From contig PLXQ01000034.1 in assembly GCA_003151475.1 (NCBI GenBank), forward strand, positions 1-64,000: DNA of 64,000 nt, read 5' to 3'. The notes beneath the pieces were generated by a model, which worked only from the letters and a program-made list of their open reading frames with translations, was not told the DNA's origin and searched no databases. Of this stretch, positions 9,329-17,176 are shown one piece after another (position 1 is the stretch's first letter; each line of letters begins with the position of its first letter). This stretch comes from Acidimicrobiaceae bacterium. Lineage in GTDB: Bacteria; Actinomycetota; Acidimicrobiia; Acidimicrobiales; UBA8190. The position numbers and the translations under genes were made by a program.

Positions 9329-9420
9329 GAGCGCAGCGAGAGCGAGAAGCGAAGGCCGGATGGTGAGGCGAGGCACGAGCCGACCCGTAGGGTCACCTTC
9401 CGTGCCGGCGCCTCGCAGCG
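9329..9420. repeat. Leader repeat, copy A (upstream of ssb)
   Basis: About 92 bp is nearly identical to 10739-10830. Both run from GAGCGCAGCGAG to GCCTCGCAGCG and include GTCACC at the same offset. The repeat sits roughly 110 bp before the ssb start, and the partner copy lies about 80 bp before the ardC start, which suggests duplicated control regions. Confidence 0.85.
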
Positions 9421-9552
9421 TCGACCTTGACGGCCGGCGGCGGTGTGACACGAACAAACAGAGGGAAAGGGGACGGCAGGGCTCAGCGCAGGGTGCGCTC
9501 CCCCACACCGAGCGCCGCACGGCGGCGGTGTGACCAGGGGTTCAGGTCCGAG

Positions 9553-9578
9553 GGTGACACTCGGTGCCCGAGGGTGAC
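9553..9578. promoter_or_regulatory. Pair of GGTGAC boxes 20 bp apart
   Basis: The motif CCGAGGGTGAC followed by a short CGGT tail occurs twice (boxes at 9553-9558 and 9573-9578) with a 20-bp period. The same motif recurs with the same period at 38467-38492. The pair lies in the 573-bp gene-free gap between ssb and ardC and is a candidate operator. Confidence 0.5.
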
Positions 9579-9642
9579 GTTCGGTCTTGCACACACCGCG
9601 CGCCGAACGGCGGGGAGGGGCCGCAGGAAGAGAGTCACCGCC

Positions 9643-9765
9643 CGTGCCGGCGCCCCGCAGCGACCCTTGATGCCGGAAGCGGTGGCGACATGATGAGAAG
9701 ATCCAGCAGGCCCCAGCATGCGCCAGTGCGTCGGACGGACGACTCGATGTCGGTCGGACGGCGGG
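9643..9765. repeat. Leader repeat, copy C
   Basis: This segment matches 10812-10925. Shared blocks include GTGCCGGCGC, GCCGGAAG, CATGATGA and ATGCGCCAGTGCGTCGGACG. Copies A and C together equal the single continuous copy B, but are separated by about 220 bp that begins and ends with the same 19-20 bp sequence (9401-9420 and about 9643-9661). Confidence 0.75.
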
Positions 9766-9791
9766 GCTCGAGGACCGGGCCGGTGGCCCGG

Positions 9792-10658
9792 TCATGCCGG
9801 AACCACCTCCTCGCCTGCCTGGCCGGAATCAAGAATCCTCCGGGCGCAGCGGAGCACTGTGTCGGCGGTTTCCGTGATGGCGGCAACATCACCACCGCTC
9901 CATCCGGCCAGGTACCCGGTGGAGTAGCTCGAGGTGTCGAGCCCCCAAGCGGCAGAGACGATGTAGGCGACGGACTCGGCCTCCACCTCGACCGTGCCGC
10001 GGTGCTCGTAGAGGCGGTGCTCGTGCAATAGGACGTGGGCGAGCTCGTGAGCGAGCGTCTTGCACCGTCCGGCGGGATCGGCCGTGCTCTTCACGGTCAC
10101 GGAACGCTCCGCGTAGTTTGTGCGGCCCCATGCGGCGTCGAGTGCTTCGTCGTGGGCAGGAGCACAGTGGACGGTGAAGCCTGCCTCTTCGACCCGGCCC
10201 ACCAGCGTGTCCCACATGTAATCCGGTGCGACACCCACCGGATGCTGGACGCAGGTACCGTCGTCGGGGAGATCGGCACCCTGGGTGTCGGAAACATCGA
10301 AGACGTAACCGACCCGGAACCCGGCAAGCCGGGAACGGGTGACCGTCTCGCCTGTGTCGGCATCTTCGACCGTGGCCCGTCGGACGCAGGGACAGAGGAT
10401 GGCGATGCCCTTTGCCCCCTTCTGCACGCTCCGACCCAGTGACTTCCACGTGCGGAATCCGGCCACCCGGGTGGCCCCCGGCCGCTGCACCATGATGAGG
10501 AAGGTGTTGTTGGCGCTGTACCGAGTGAACTTGGCCGCAACGGCCAGATAGGCGAGCCACTGTTCCGACGTTGTGAGTGCTTCCACGCCGGCCACTAGTT
10601 GATTGTGTGCCATCTCCGGTGTGAGCTTGGATGAACGTCGAGCGGTTGCGGTAGCCAT
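9792..10658 (-). CDS. ArdC-like antirestriction / metallopeptidase-domain protein
   Basis: The 288-residue protein starts with an ArdC-type single-stranded DNA-binding region (YSANNTFLIMVQRPGATRVAGFRTWKSLGRSVQKGAKGI). A zinc-metallopeptidase-like region follows, with HELAHVLLH (about 205-213) and a downstream EVEAESVAYIV, as in ImmA/IrrE-like peptidases. ArdC proteins on plasmids protect incoming DNA from restriction and are expressed early in the recipient, so it fits the relaxase and ssb nearby. ATG 10658 is preceded by AAGGAGG. Its leader carries repeat copy B. Confidence 0.88.
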   Translation of the reverse strand: MATATARRSSKLTPEMAHNQLVAGVEALTTSEQWLAYLAVAAKFTRYSANNTFLIMVQRPGATRVAGFRTWKSLGRSVQKGAKGIAILCPCVRRATVEDADTGETVTRSRLAGFRVGYVFDVSDTQGADLPDDGTCVQHPVGVAPDYMWDTLVGRVEEAGFTVHCAPAHDEALDAAWGRTNYAERSVTVKSTADPAGRCKTLAHELAHVLLHEHRLYEHRGTVEVEAESVAYIVSAAWGLDTSSYSTGYLAGWSGGDVAAITETADTVLRCARRILDSGQAGEEVVPA

Positions 10659-10738
10659 GTGGGCCTCCTTCGGTTGAGCGGCGGGTGCCGCTGGGTACCG
10701 ATAGGAAGGTCGCCGAGGACCCCGCCGGGGTCACGGTC

Positions 10739-10925
10739 GAGCGCAGCGAGTGTGAGAAGCGAAGGCCGGATGGTGAGGCGAGGGACGAGCCGACCCGGAG
10801 GGTCACCTTCCGTGCCGGCGCCTCGCAGCGTGCCATTGACGCCGGAAGGGGTGGCGGCATGATGAAAAAACCCAGCAGACCCCCAAATGCGCCAGTGCGT
10901 CGGACGGACGGCTCGAAGTCGTCCG
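10739..10925. repeat. Leader repeat, copy B (upstream of ardC)
   Basis: This is the continuous version of the repeat. Its first half matches 9329-9420 and its second half matches 9643-9765. It includes GTCACC at 10802-10807. The gene-free stretch 10659-11109 holds only this repeat and its flanks as far as I can see. Confidence 0.85.
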
Positions 10926-11109
10926 GACGACGGGACTATCGAGGCAGCGGGGTGGCGATCACGCAGCCGGGTTCAATTCCATGAGTGGACGACTTGAAGG
11001 TGCGAGGAGTGCGCTGACTTCGTCCGCGCGCTTCAACGTTGGAGAAACGGTTGGAACTGTTCTGCGATGTCTCGTGCTAGATGGACAAGCCCAAAGAGCG
11101 CTGGCATGA

Positions 11110-11403
11110 TGTCCCCGCCGTCAAGCACGGGGTGCGTGGCGGGCGGCCCTGAGGAGGGTCGACGGCGCCCTTGAAGAGCTTCACATCCACGATCTCCGCC
11201 GCCACGCGGCGACGAGCATGGCCAGAATGCCCGGAGTCACGACAAAGGAACCCATGTTCCGGATTGGCCACGCGTCCCCCGTAGCTGCTCTTCGCTACCA
11301 ACACGCCACCGAGGAGCGCGACCGCGCAGTTGCTGACTACCTCGACTCGCAGATCGCCGCTGTCAAGCGACCGAGGAAGGCGAGGGTCAAGCGTCTGAGC
11401 TAG
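11110..11403 (+). pseudogene. C-terminal remnant of a tyrosine recombinase (phage/ICE integrase)
   Basis: The open frame reads LEELHIHDLRRHAATS, then RIGHASPVAALRYQHATEERDRAVADYL. This is the catalytic end of a tyrosine integrase with the HxLR box, the GH box and the nucleophilic Tyr in ALRYQHAT. A stop codon at 11107-11109 cuts the frame, and no N-terminal or core-binding domain lies upstream, so only about 97 residues remain. It is a fossil of an insertion and cannot be active alone. Its last bases overlap the end of the convergent membrane-protein gene. Confidence 0.85.
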
Positions 11404-12022
11404 TCGCTGGGTCCACTGGAGGGAACAGGCCGAGGTACACCTCAAGAGCGTTCATTGCTGTACCCACGTGCGCCCGGGCCTCCGCCGACGCCTTCTCAGC
11501 CTCCTTGTCCCCGTCCTGCCGTCGGCCTGGCAAGTCCCGAGCGTTCGACATCTGAGCCAGGGAGTTGTAGGCATCGACCTTGTACGTGGCCCGCTGGATA
11601 GTCTCCTGCACGTTGACGGGTAGTGAGCTGAGGTACCGCATCGCGGTGGAATACGCATCTCGTGGCATTGGCACGTGGGCAAAGCTGACGTGAGTGGGGA
11701 GCATCGAGTGAATGTGCTTGAGCTCGGCGGCCAGAGCCATCAACGCCGATTGCCTAGCGGAATCGTCTGCGGCTTTGCGTTCCTTCTCAGCCTGGTCAGC
11801 TGCACCTCGTATCGCCCATCGTGTCGCCAACATCGTCGACCCGGCACCGATGACGGCACCGATCAATCCGCCTGCGAGGGCTTGTATCCATGGCGTCCAA
11901 GAATTCACCGAGGCAGCCAGGGCTATCCGCACGACGGCCACAGTACGGGTGCCCGCGTCCCGGCGCGCGGGACACGCGTGGGACACAACGCGACTGTCGA
12001 CGCTCCGTGCCGGCCTGGTCAC
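11387..12022 (-). CDS. Hypothetical protein with one N-terminal membrane segment
   Basis: It has up to 211 residues. A hydrophobic, glycine-rich segment WIQALAGGLIGAVIGAGSTML is followed by a charged helical stretch (RGAADQAEKERKAADDSARQ) and a soluble domain with a second helical region near the end. The start is uncertain, because in-frame GTG codons nearer the membrane segment are also possible. I do not recognise a family. It lies in a low-similarity cargo zone beside the integrase remnant. Confidence 0.55.
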   Translation of the reverse strand: MTRPARSVDSRVVSHACPARRDAGTRTVAVVRIALAASVNSWTPWIQALAGGLIGAVIGAGSTMLATRWAIRGAADQAEKERKAADDSARQSALMALAAELKHIHSMLPTHVSFAHVPMPRDAYSTAMRYLSSLPVNVQETIQRATYKVDAYNSLAQMSNARDLPGRRQDGDKEAEKASAEARAHVGTAMNALEVYLGLFPPVDPATSSDA

Positions 12023-12295
12023 AGCCCTGACCAGGAAGAACTATGCGAGGCGGCGGGCGGAATCGAATCGCCGTACGGGGCTTCGCAGGCGGAGAAGCGG
12101 GGGATCGTGGAGGACCATTGGTCCTGCTCATGGGGCGTCGGGACCGACCAGAACGGCCCTGAACGAGCCCCGGACGCGGGGCCAGCGCTGGATGGTCACG
12201 AGATGTGGTCGAGGGGATCGGGGCCTCATCTCAAGGAACGTCTGTCGTCGGTCGACAACGCAAGCAGACGCCGAGCTGGAGGACCACTGAGGGCA

Positions 12296-13042
12296 GTGTT
12301 GCAAGACGTTCTCGACGCGCTTGTCGCCTTCGGCACCATTGCGGTGGCGGGTGTAACCGCATGGCTGGCCTTTTCGTCCCGCAACACCACCAGGGAGGCG
12401 TACCGAACGAGGGTGGACGCTTCCGGTCCTCGCCTCGTGGTTGTCAGCTTCGACGTGGAGCCGCAGGCGGTTACCGTGAGGCAGCCAGCTGTCGCTGGTG
12501 CCTCTCCCGCCGATGTGGAGCCAGGCTTGGAGTGGGACATGACGCAGCATGGTCACGCGCTGCTGGGCGTGCTGGCCTTCGTGATGCTCACCAACGAAGG
12601 CGCCAGGACGGCGCTATTCCGGGTCGAGACTCCCGACGAGGTTGAGCTGACCAGACGCCCGTCGACGGGAGGCCCCGGCGAGGATCTCCAGCCGTTTCTC
12701 TTGGTGTCGGCCGGGGAGATGGGGGTCAATGGCTGGGCTCAGATCCTACCCGGAGTCCAGATGCAGCTGGGTCTGGTCTGGTGGCAGTCTGCGCTGCGGT
12801 GGGCGGAGCTCTGGAGCGAATCGAGCCCACCCACCACCACGGTCACGTTGATCGCCCGCGACACGACGGGGAGTGTCGAGGATCGCTGTGAGCTGAGATT
12901 CGGTGCACACGTGATCATGCCGAAGCCGATCGAGGACGGGTGGATGACCGCTGGCCGGAGCCTGTCGTCAGGGGTGCCCAAGCCAGCTCCAGAAGCCGTA
13001 GCCGTCACTGGCCTAACGCAGAGGTCGTACCCAGCGATCTGA
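12296..13042 (+). CDS. Hypothetical membrane-anchored protein
   Basis: It has about 248 residues from GTG 12296 (VLQDVLDALVAFGTIAVAGVTAWLAFSSRN), which gives one N-terminal membrane helix and a soluble beta-rich domain. The frame is open further upstream, but that part is low-complexity and looks noncoding. No known family was recognised. The 12023-12295 interval before it shows no gene I can support. Confidence 0.55.
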   Translation: MLQDVLDALVAFGTIAVAGVTAWLAFSSRNTTREAYRTRVDASGPRLVVVSFDVEPQAVTVRQPAVAGASPADVEPGLEWDMTQHGHALLGVLAFVMLTNEGARTALFRVETPDEVELTRRPSTGGPGEDLQPFLLVSAGEMGVNGWAQILPGVQMQLGLVWWQSALRWAELWSESSPPTTTVTLIARDTTGSVEDRCELRFGAHVIMPKPIEDGWMTAGRSLSSGVPKPAPEAVAVTGLTQRSYPAI

Positions 13043-13185
13043 GGAATCGATCAGTCCTCGCCACGGCTGCGATCAGCGCAGGTCGGGGTACAGAAGGTCG
13101 GTGAGGCGCCCCTCCGAGTCGCACACCTGTTCAGGAGGCCGACACCCGGGCCGTACAGTCGTGCAGCAGCGACAACGAGGACATC

Positions 13186-13974
13186 ATGAGCGGCATTCGC
13201 CCAGTGGGCCGCAACAGTAGGAGCAAGACAGGTACGTGCTCCTTGTGTGGGGAGGACGGCCCGCTGACGCGAGCCCATGTCCCGCCTCGAGCCGCTGGCA
13301 ACATGACACAGGCCGCACCGATGGTGACTTCCGCCGATGGCGGCCTTGACGACCTTCGCCTCGGTCGGCTGCGCGATGGAGGCACCTGGGTCCGGGAACT
13401 GTGCCGATCGTGCAACTCGGCGACCGGACGGTACGACGAGGAGTTGGCCAGGTGGTGGAAGGCACTGGTGTTGCAGTGGGATCTCCTCAGGGCCCAGCCG
13501 ATCGGCACAGAGGCGCCATTCCGGCTCGAGGACGTGAGGCCGGGCGCCTTCGTGCGATCGGTCCTCGCCGGAATGCATGCGCTGAACCGGACCCTGCGCA
13601 GCCTCTGGCCCGAGCTGGCACACGCAGTGGTGACCGGCGGCACCACCGAGGCCCCGAGCGGTCTCTTCCTCTTGCTCAGCCTGTACACGGGGGACAAGCG
13701 GTACGTCCTCGGTGGTCCCGGTGTCACCAAAGAGGTCCGTCTTCCCAACGGGACCGGGGGAATCATCCAACCCGAAGCCGAGATCGCCTGGCCTCCGATG
13801 CATCTCGTCCTCGTGTCCGAGTCCAGCCGGCTCCCGTGGCCCGACAGCATGGACGTGCTGCCATGGCTGCAAGACGCCCCCGACGACACGCGGGACGTCG
13901 CCGTTCGGACGGTCATCCTGGGCGAGGGACACCTGTTCATGGCCGAGTTCGGGATTCCAGCAGAAGGAGCATGA
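13186..13974 (+). CDS. HNH-like zinc-finger protein, possible nuclease
   Basis: The 262-residue protein has a treble-clef pattern near its start: CSLCGE (about 18-23), then LTRAHVPPRA with a central His, then CRSCNSATGRYDEE (about 73-86). This C-x2-C, H, C-x2-C-N layout matches HNH endonuclease folds, but the remaining 170 residues are unfamiliar. The stop overlaps the next gene as ATGA, so the two are coupled. A defence or unknown nuclease role is possible. Confidence 0.6.
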   Translation: MSGIRPVGRNSRSKTGTCSLCGEDGPLTRAHVPPRAAGNMTQAAPMVTSADGGLDDLRLGRLRDGGTWVRELCRSCNSATGRYDEELARWWKALVLQWDLLRAQPIGTEAPFRLEDVRPGAFVRSVLAGMHALNRTLRSLWPELAHAVVTGGTTEAPSGLFLLLSLYTGDKRYVLGGPGVTKEVRLPNGTGGIIQPEAEIAWPPMHLVLVSESSRLPWPDSMDVLPWLQDAPDDTRDVAVRTVILGEGHLFMAEFGIPAEGA

Positions 13975-14480
13975 CCATGGCGGAGTCTCACCCCGGCGAC
14001 TCGTGGGAGCGGATGTGCCCGCGCAGCTACGACAAGCCGGTGCTTCCACTCGAAGGGCGCAGAAGCATCCATGGCGCATGGCCGCCCGGGGCGGTATGTG
14101 AGAAGTGCGAAGCGGGGGCCACGAATGGCGGCGGCTATGTCGGTCCCGTGGAGGGCGACACCGTCCGCTATCCGGCACCCGAGACGAGATTCGTGTGTGA
14201 GCCATGTGCCCGCAGGATGTTGGGACTCGGGGCCAAGGAACTGACCGGACACAACTGCAACGAGCGCTGCAGGGACTTCCGCCACGTTGATCTTGTCGAC
14301 GAACTACGAGGCGAGCTCGAGAGCGCCCTCCTGACGGCCCGTGTGGCGCGGTACGAAGCTGACTATGCAGCGAGGGGCTGGCGGGTGGTCGATGTCACCG
14401 ACGCACCTTGGGCACCGGAGATCTTCGGGGTGTATTGGGCGGTGTGGTTCGAGCCAAGTCGCATCCTCCCTTGGCCATAG
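13971..14480 (+). CDS. Hypothetical protein with cysteine pairs
   Basis: It has 169 residues and carries CEKCEAG (about 42), CEPCARR (about 76) and a further NCNERC (about 93), which suggests zinc binding. Helical residues and an aromatic C-terminus (FGVYWAVWFEP) follow. It starts on the ATGA overlap with the HNH-like gene, so both are probably made together. The function is unknown. Confidence 0.55.
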   Translation: MTMAESHPGDSWERMCPRSYDKPVLPLEGRRSIHGAWPPGAVCEKCEAGATNGGGYVGPVEGDTVRYPAPETRFVCEPCARRMLGLGAKELTGHNCNERCRDFRHVDLVDELRGELESALLTARVARYEADYAARGWRVVDVTDAPWAPEIFGVYWAVWFEPSRILPWP

Positions 14481-14493
14481 ACGCACCCTTGCC

Positions 14494-14844
14494 ATGTCGA
14501 ACGACGTCATCATCCCACTGCTGCTGGTCGCAGGTCTCCTGAACGTTTTCGGAACAGTGACCGTCGCCATCAACTACGCCAACGGGGTGCGGGTGGGGCG
14601 TCTGATCAGTGACCAGCTCGCAGCGGAGGAACGGGCGCGTGAGACGGACCCTGTGAAAATCGCCCTTGAATACACGTTTGCCGGTGAGCTCAATATCCAG
14701 CCGCTTGCGGATCGTCTCAGCGAGCTTCGAGTTCGAGTCGCGACCTTCCTGAAACCACAGCCCCTGCTCATTGCCGGCATCCTCTGCTACGTGGCGGCCG
14801 CCATTCTTGACACGGCTGCCGGTGTCGGCGCTCTCCTCAGGTAG
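14494..14844 (+). CDS. Small membrane protein with two hydrophobic ends
   Basis: It has 116 residues. A first membrane segment (IIPLLLVAGLLNVFGTVTVA) and a last one (LLIAGILCYVAAAILDTAAGV) flank a charged helical middle. It starts 13 bp after the preceding gene, so it may be the third gene of that operon. No family was recognised; such small two-helix proteins occur among defence effectors, but this is speculation. Confidence 0.5.
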   Translation: MSNDVIIPLLLVAGLLNVFGTVTVAINYANGVRVGRLISDQLAAEERARETDPVKIALEYTFAGELNIQPLADRLSELRVRVATFLKPQPLLIAGILCYVAAAILDTAAGVGALLR

Positions 14845-14971
14845 AGCTGCGGTCAAGAGCAACACACCGGTGATGCACGATGGGACCTGGCCGAGATCGT
14901 GCCGCTCCTCCGCCTGAGCTCGGAGGCCCAACCGGTCCCAGCCAGGGGCGAGGCGGAGGGTGATACTTACA

Positions 14972-15041
14972 ATCCAGAAACTCGCCGCTCGAAGGAGGTT
15001 ATGGATCATCGGTATCTGTAATACCATCGATCCAGAAACTC
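14972..15041. promoter_or_regulatory. Candidate AbiEi operator: direct and inverted repeats
   Basis: ATCCAGAAACTC occurs twice (14972-14983 and 15030-15041). Between the copies is GGTAT-5 bases-ATACC, an inverted repeat (15011-15025). The site lies just upstream of the AbiEi start at 15067. AbiEi antitoxins are known to repress their own promoter through repeated sites, so this is the likely operator. Confidence 0.55.
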
Positions 15042-15066
15042 CCACCCTTGTGGAGGTGCCGGTGCG

Positions 15067-15879
15067 GTGATATCAACTCGTGGGGGAATCAGCTCGGGAG
15101 GCCGCGCCGACCTCGCAGCCGTGCTCGGCCCTGGGCGGCGTTTCGTGACGACCCACGACGTAGTCACGGCCTTGGGCGTCGATGCCGAGACCGCTAGCCG
15201 GAAGCTGTCCCGGTGGGCAGCAGAGGGCTGGCTCCGGCGTGCTCGGCGCGACCTCTATATTCCGGTCCCCCTGGACGCCTCCAATCCGGCAGCCTGGTCC
15301 GAAGACGCCCTGGTGGTCGCTACGGCCGTTTGGCCCGAGTCGTACATCACGGGGTGGACGTCGGCGAACCACTGGGCGATGACCGATCAGTTGTTCCGCA
15401 CCACCGTCGTCAAGACCGCCGGGCGGGTCCGTGCATCGTCTGTCCGTGTCCTCGATCACGACTACCTCGTGACGCACACGTCCGCCGACTCGCTGGCATG
15501 GGGGATGAAGATGGAGTGGCACGACGAGGTGCGCCTCCGCATCGCCGACCCCGCACGGACGGTCATCGACATCCTCGACACGCCACGTCTCGGTGGCGGC
15601 ATCCGGCACGCCACGGACATCCTCTCGTCGTATCTCGATAGCCACGACCCGTTAGTCCTCGTCGACTATGGCGACAGGCTCGGCAACCGCACAGTATTCA
15701 AGCGCCTCGGCTACATCGTGGAATTCCTTGGCGGGCACGGTGATCTCGTTGCCGCTAGCCGCGACCGGATTTCCACTGGAGTCTCGCCACTCGATCCCGA
15801 CGCTCCACGAAGCGGGCGGACAATCACCCGCTGGCAGCTCCGGATCAACGTCGCCCTGGCATACGCGGAGCCCGCATGA
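15067..15879 (+). CDS. AbiEi-family antitoxin / transcriptional repressor
   Basis: The 270-residue protein begins with a winged-helix region (FVTTHDVVTALGVDAETASRKLSRWAAEGWLRRARRDLYIP, about 24-64). The AbiEi C-terminal domain follows, with a WPESYITGWTSANHW segment and ADPARTVIDILD. In type IV toxin-antitoxin pairs this protein counters the AbiEii nucleotidyltransferase and represses the operon. The start is GTG 15067 after GGAGG. The stop overlaps the toxin start as ATGA. Confidence 0.88.
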   Translation: MISTRGGISSGGRADLAAVLGPGRRFVTTHDVVTALGVDAETASRKLSRWAAEGWLRRARRDLYIPVPLDASNPAAWSEDALVVATAVWPESYITGWTSANHWAMTDQLFRTTVVKTAGRVRASSVRVLDHDYLVTHTSADSLAWGMKMEWHDEVRLRIADPARTVIDILDTPRLGGGIRHATDILSSYLDSHDPLVLVDYGDRLGNRTVFKRLGYIVEFLGGHGDLVAASRDRISTGVSPLDPDAPRSGRTITRWQLRINVALAYAEPA

Positions 15880-17057
15880 TCCCCAAGCGCGAGCTGCTGG
15901 AGCTACGGACCGAGTGGGCGCTCGACGTCGGCATCATCGAAAAGGATTACCTGCTTGGGTGGCTCCTTGCCGGGATCGCCAACGATCCCGCCCTTCGTGA
16001 CACGTGGGTGTTCAAGGGCGGCACCTGCCTGCGCAAGTGCTACTACGAGACATATCGGCTCTCCGAGGACCTGGACTTCACCATCATCGACGGCGGCCCC
16101 GAGGAGCCGGAGAGGCTGGTCACAGTCTTCCGCCGGATCGCCGAGTGGGTGCGCGAGCAGTGCGGTATGGAACTTGTCATCGACGACAGGTCGTTCCGCC
16201 GGCGCCAGAATCGTCGCGGCAACCCGACCACGCAGGGCGGGATTGCCTATCGGGGGCCGACTCTTCCGACTCAATTCCCCAAGGTGAAGATCGACCTCAC
16301 GACGGATGAGGTCCTGGTCACTCAGCCAGAGATGCGTCCGATCGGCCATCAGTACAGCGACGCACTCCTCCCCGGAGATGGAGTTCGCTGCTACTCGCTC
16401 ACCGAGCTTTTCGGCGAGAAGCTCCGGGCTCTCGCCGAGCGCTGTCGCCCCCGTGACCTTTACGACGTCGTCCACATGCACCGGCATCCGGACCTCATCG
16501 GGCTTGCACCGGAGGTCGCGTCGATCCTGGCCCGAAAGTGCGCACACGCTGGGATTGACGTCCCTACCCTGAGCACGATCCACGACTCCCCTTATCGGGC
16601 GGAAGTTGAGCAGGAGTGGGAGAACATGCTCGGGCATCAGCTGCCGAAGCCGTCGCCACCTTTCGTCGATTTCTGGCGCACCCTCGACGACGTCTTCGCC
16701 TGGCTCGGCGGCGAGGCCGCTATCGTCCTGCCCAGGGCCGAGCAGGCCAAGGACGACCTCGATCCCACGTGGGTGGCACCACGAGCGATCACGTCGTGGC
16801 ACCGTGGCTTCCCATTCGAACTGATCCGCTACGCCGGGGTCAACCGGATGAAGGTCGAGATTGACTACCAAGCGATGAACGGACGCTGGGGACCTCGGAT
16901 CGTCGAGCCCTACTCGCTTCGGCTCACCAAGGCCGGGAACCTCATCCTCTACGTTGTCAACGACCGGGATCAGATTCGTGGCTACCGAGCCGACTTCATC
17001 GCCGGCGTCAGACCCACCAGCGAGACGTTCGTGCCCCGGTTCGCGGTCGAGTTCTAA
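15876..17057 (+). CDS. AbiEii/AbiGii-family nucleotidyltransferase toxin with WYL-like C-terminus
   Basis: The 393-residue protein has the nucleotidyltransferase core: FKGGTCLRK (46-54) and SEDLDFTI (63-70) with the two metal-binding aspartates, and later a lysine/arginine-rich GEKLRALAER. Relatives transfer nucleotides to tRNA ends and stop growth. Residues from about 312 (ELIRYAGVNRMKVEIDYQ then VEPYSLRLTKAGNLILYVVN) resemble a WYL domain, a ligand-sensing module not usual in this toxin. It is about 90 residues longer than typical AbiEii. It is coupled to the antitoxin gene. Confidence 0.85.
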   Translation: MIPKRELLELRTEWALDVGIIEKDYLLGWLLAGIANDPALRDTWVFKGGTCLRKCYYETYRLSEDLDFTIIDGGPEEPERLVTVFRRIAEWVREQCGMELVIDDRSFRRRQNRRGNPTTQGGIAYRGPTLPTQFPKVKIDLTTDEVLVTQPEMRPIGHQYSDALLPGDGVRCYSLTELFGEKLRALAERCRPRDLYDVVHMHRHPDLIGLAPEVASILARKCAHAGIDVPTLSTIHDSPYRAEVEQEWENMLGHQLPKPSPPFVDFWRTLDDVFAWLGGEAAIVLPRAEQAKDDLDPTWVAPRAITSWHRGFPFELIRYAGVNRMKVEIDYQAMNGRWGPRIVEPYSLRLTKAGNLILYVVNDRDQIRGYRADFIAGVRPTSETFVPRFAVEF

Positions 17058-17176
17058 CGGGTCCTACGCCGTCAGGAAATGGACGAAGGTGGCTTGACGA
17101 ACGCCGGAGAAGAAAGGTCCCGCGCCGAGCGTCACTCGAAACTGACACTCGATGCGGTCAGAAGGTCAAGTCGTGA

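Noticed and set aside
15903-16871. Minus-strand frame opposite AbiEii
   Set aside because: Antisense of a well-supported toxin gene in its operon.
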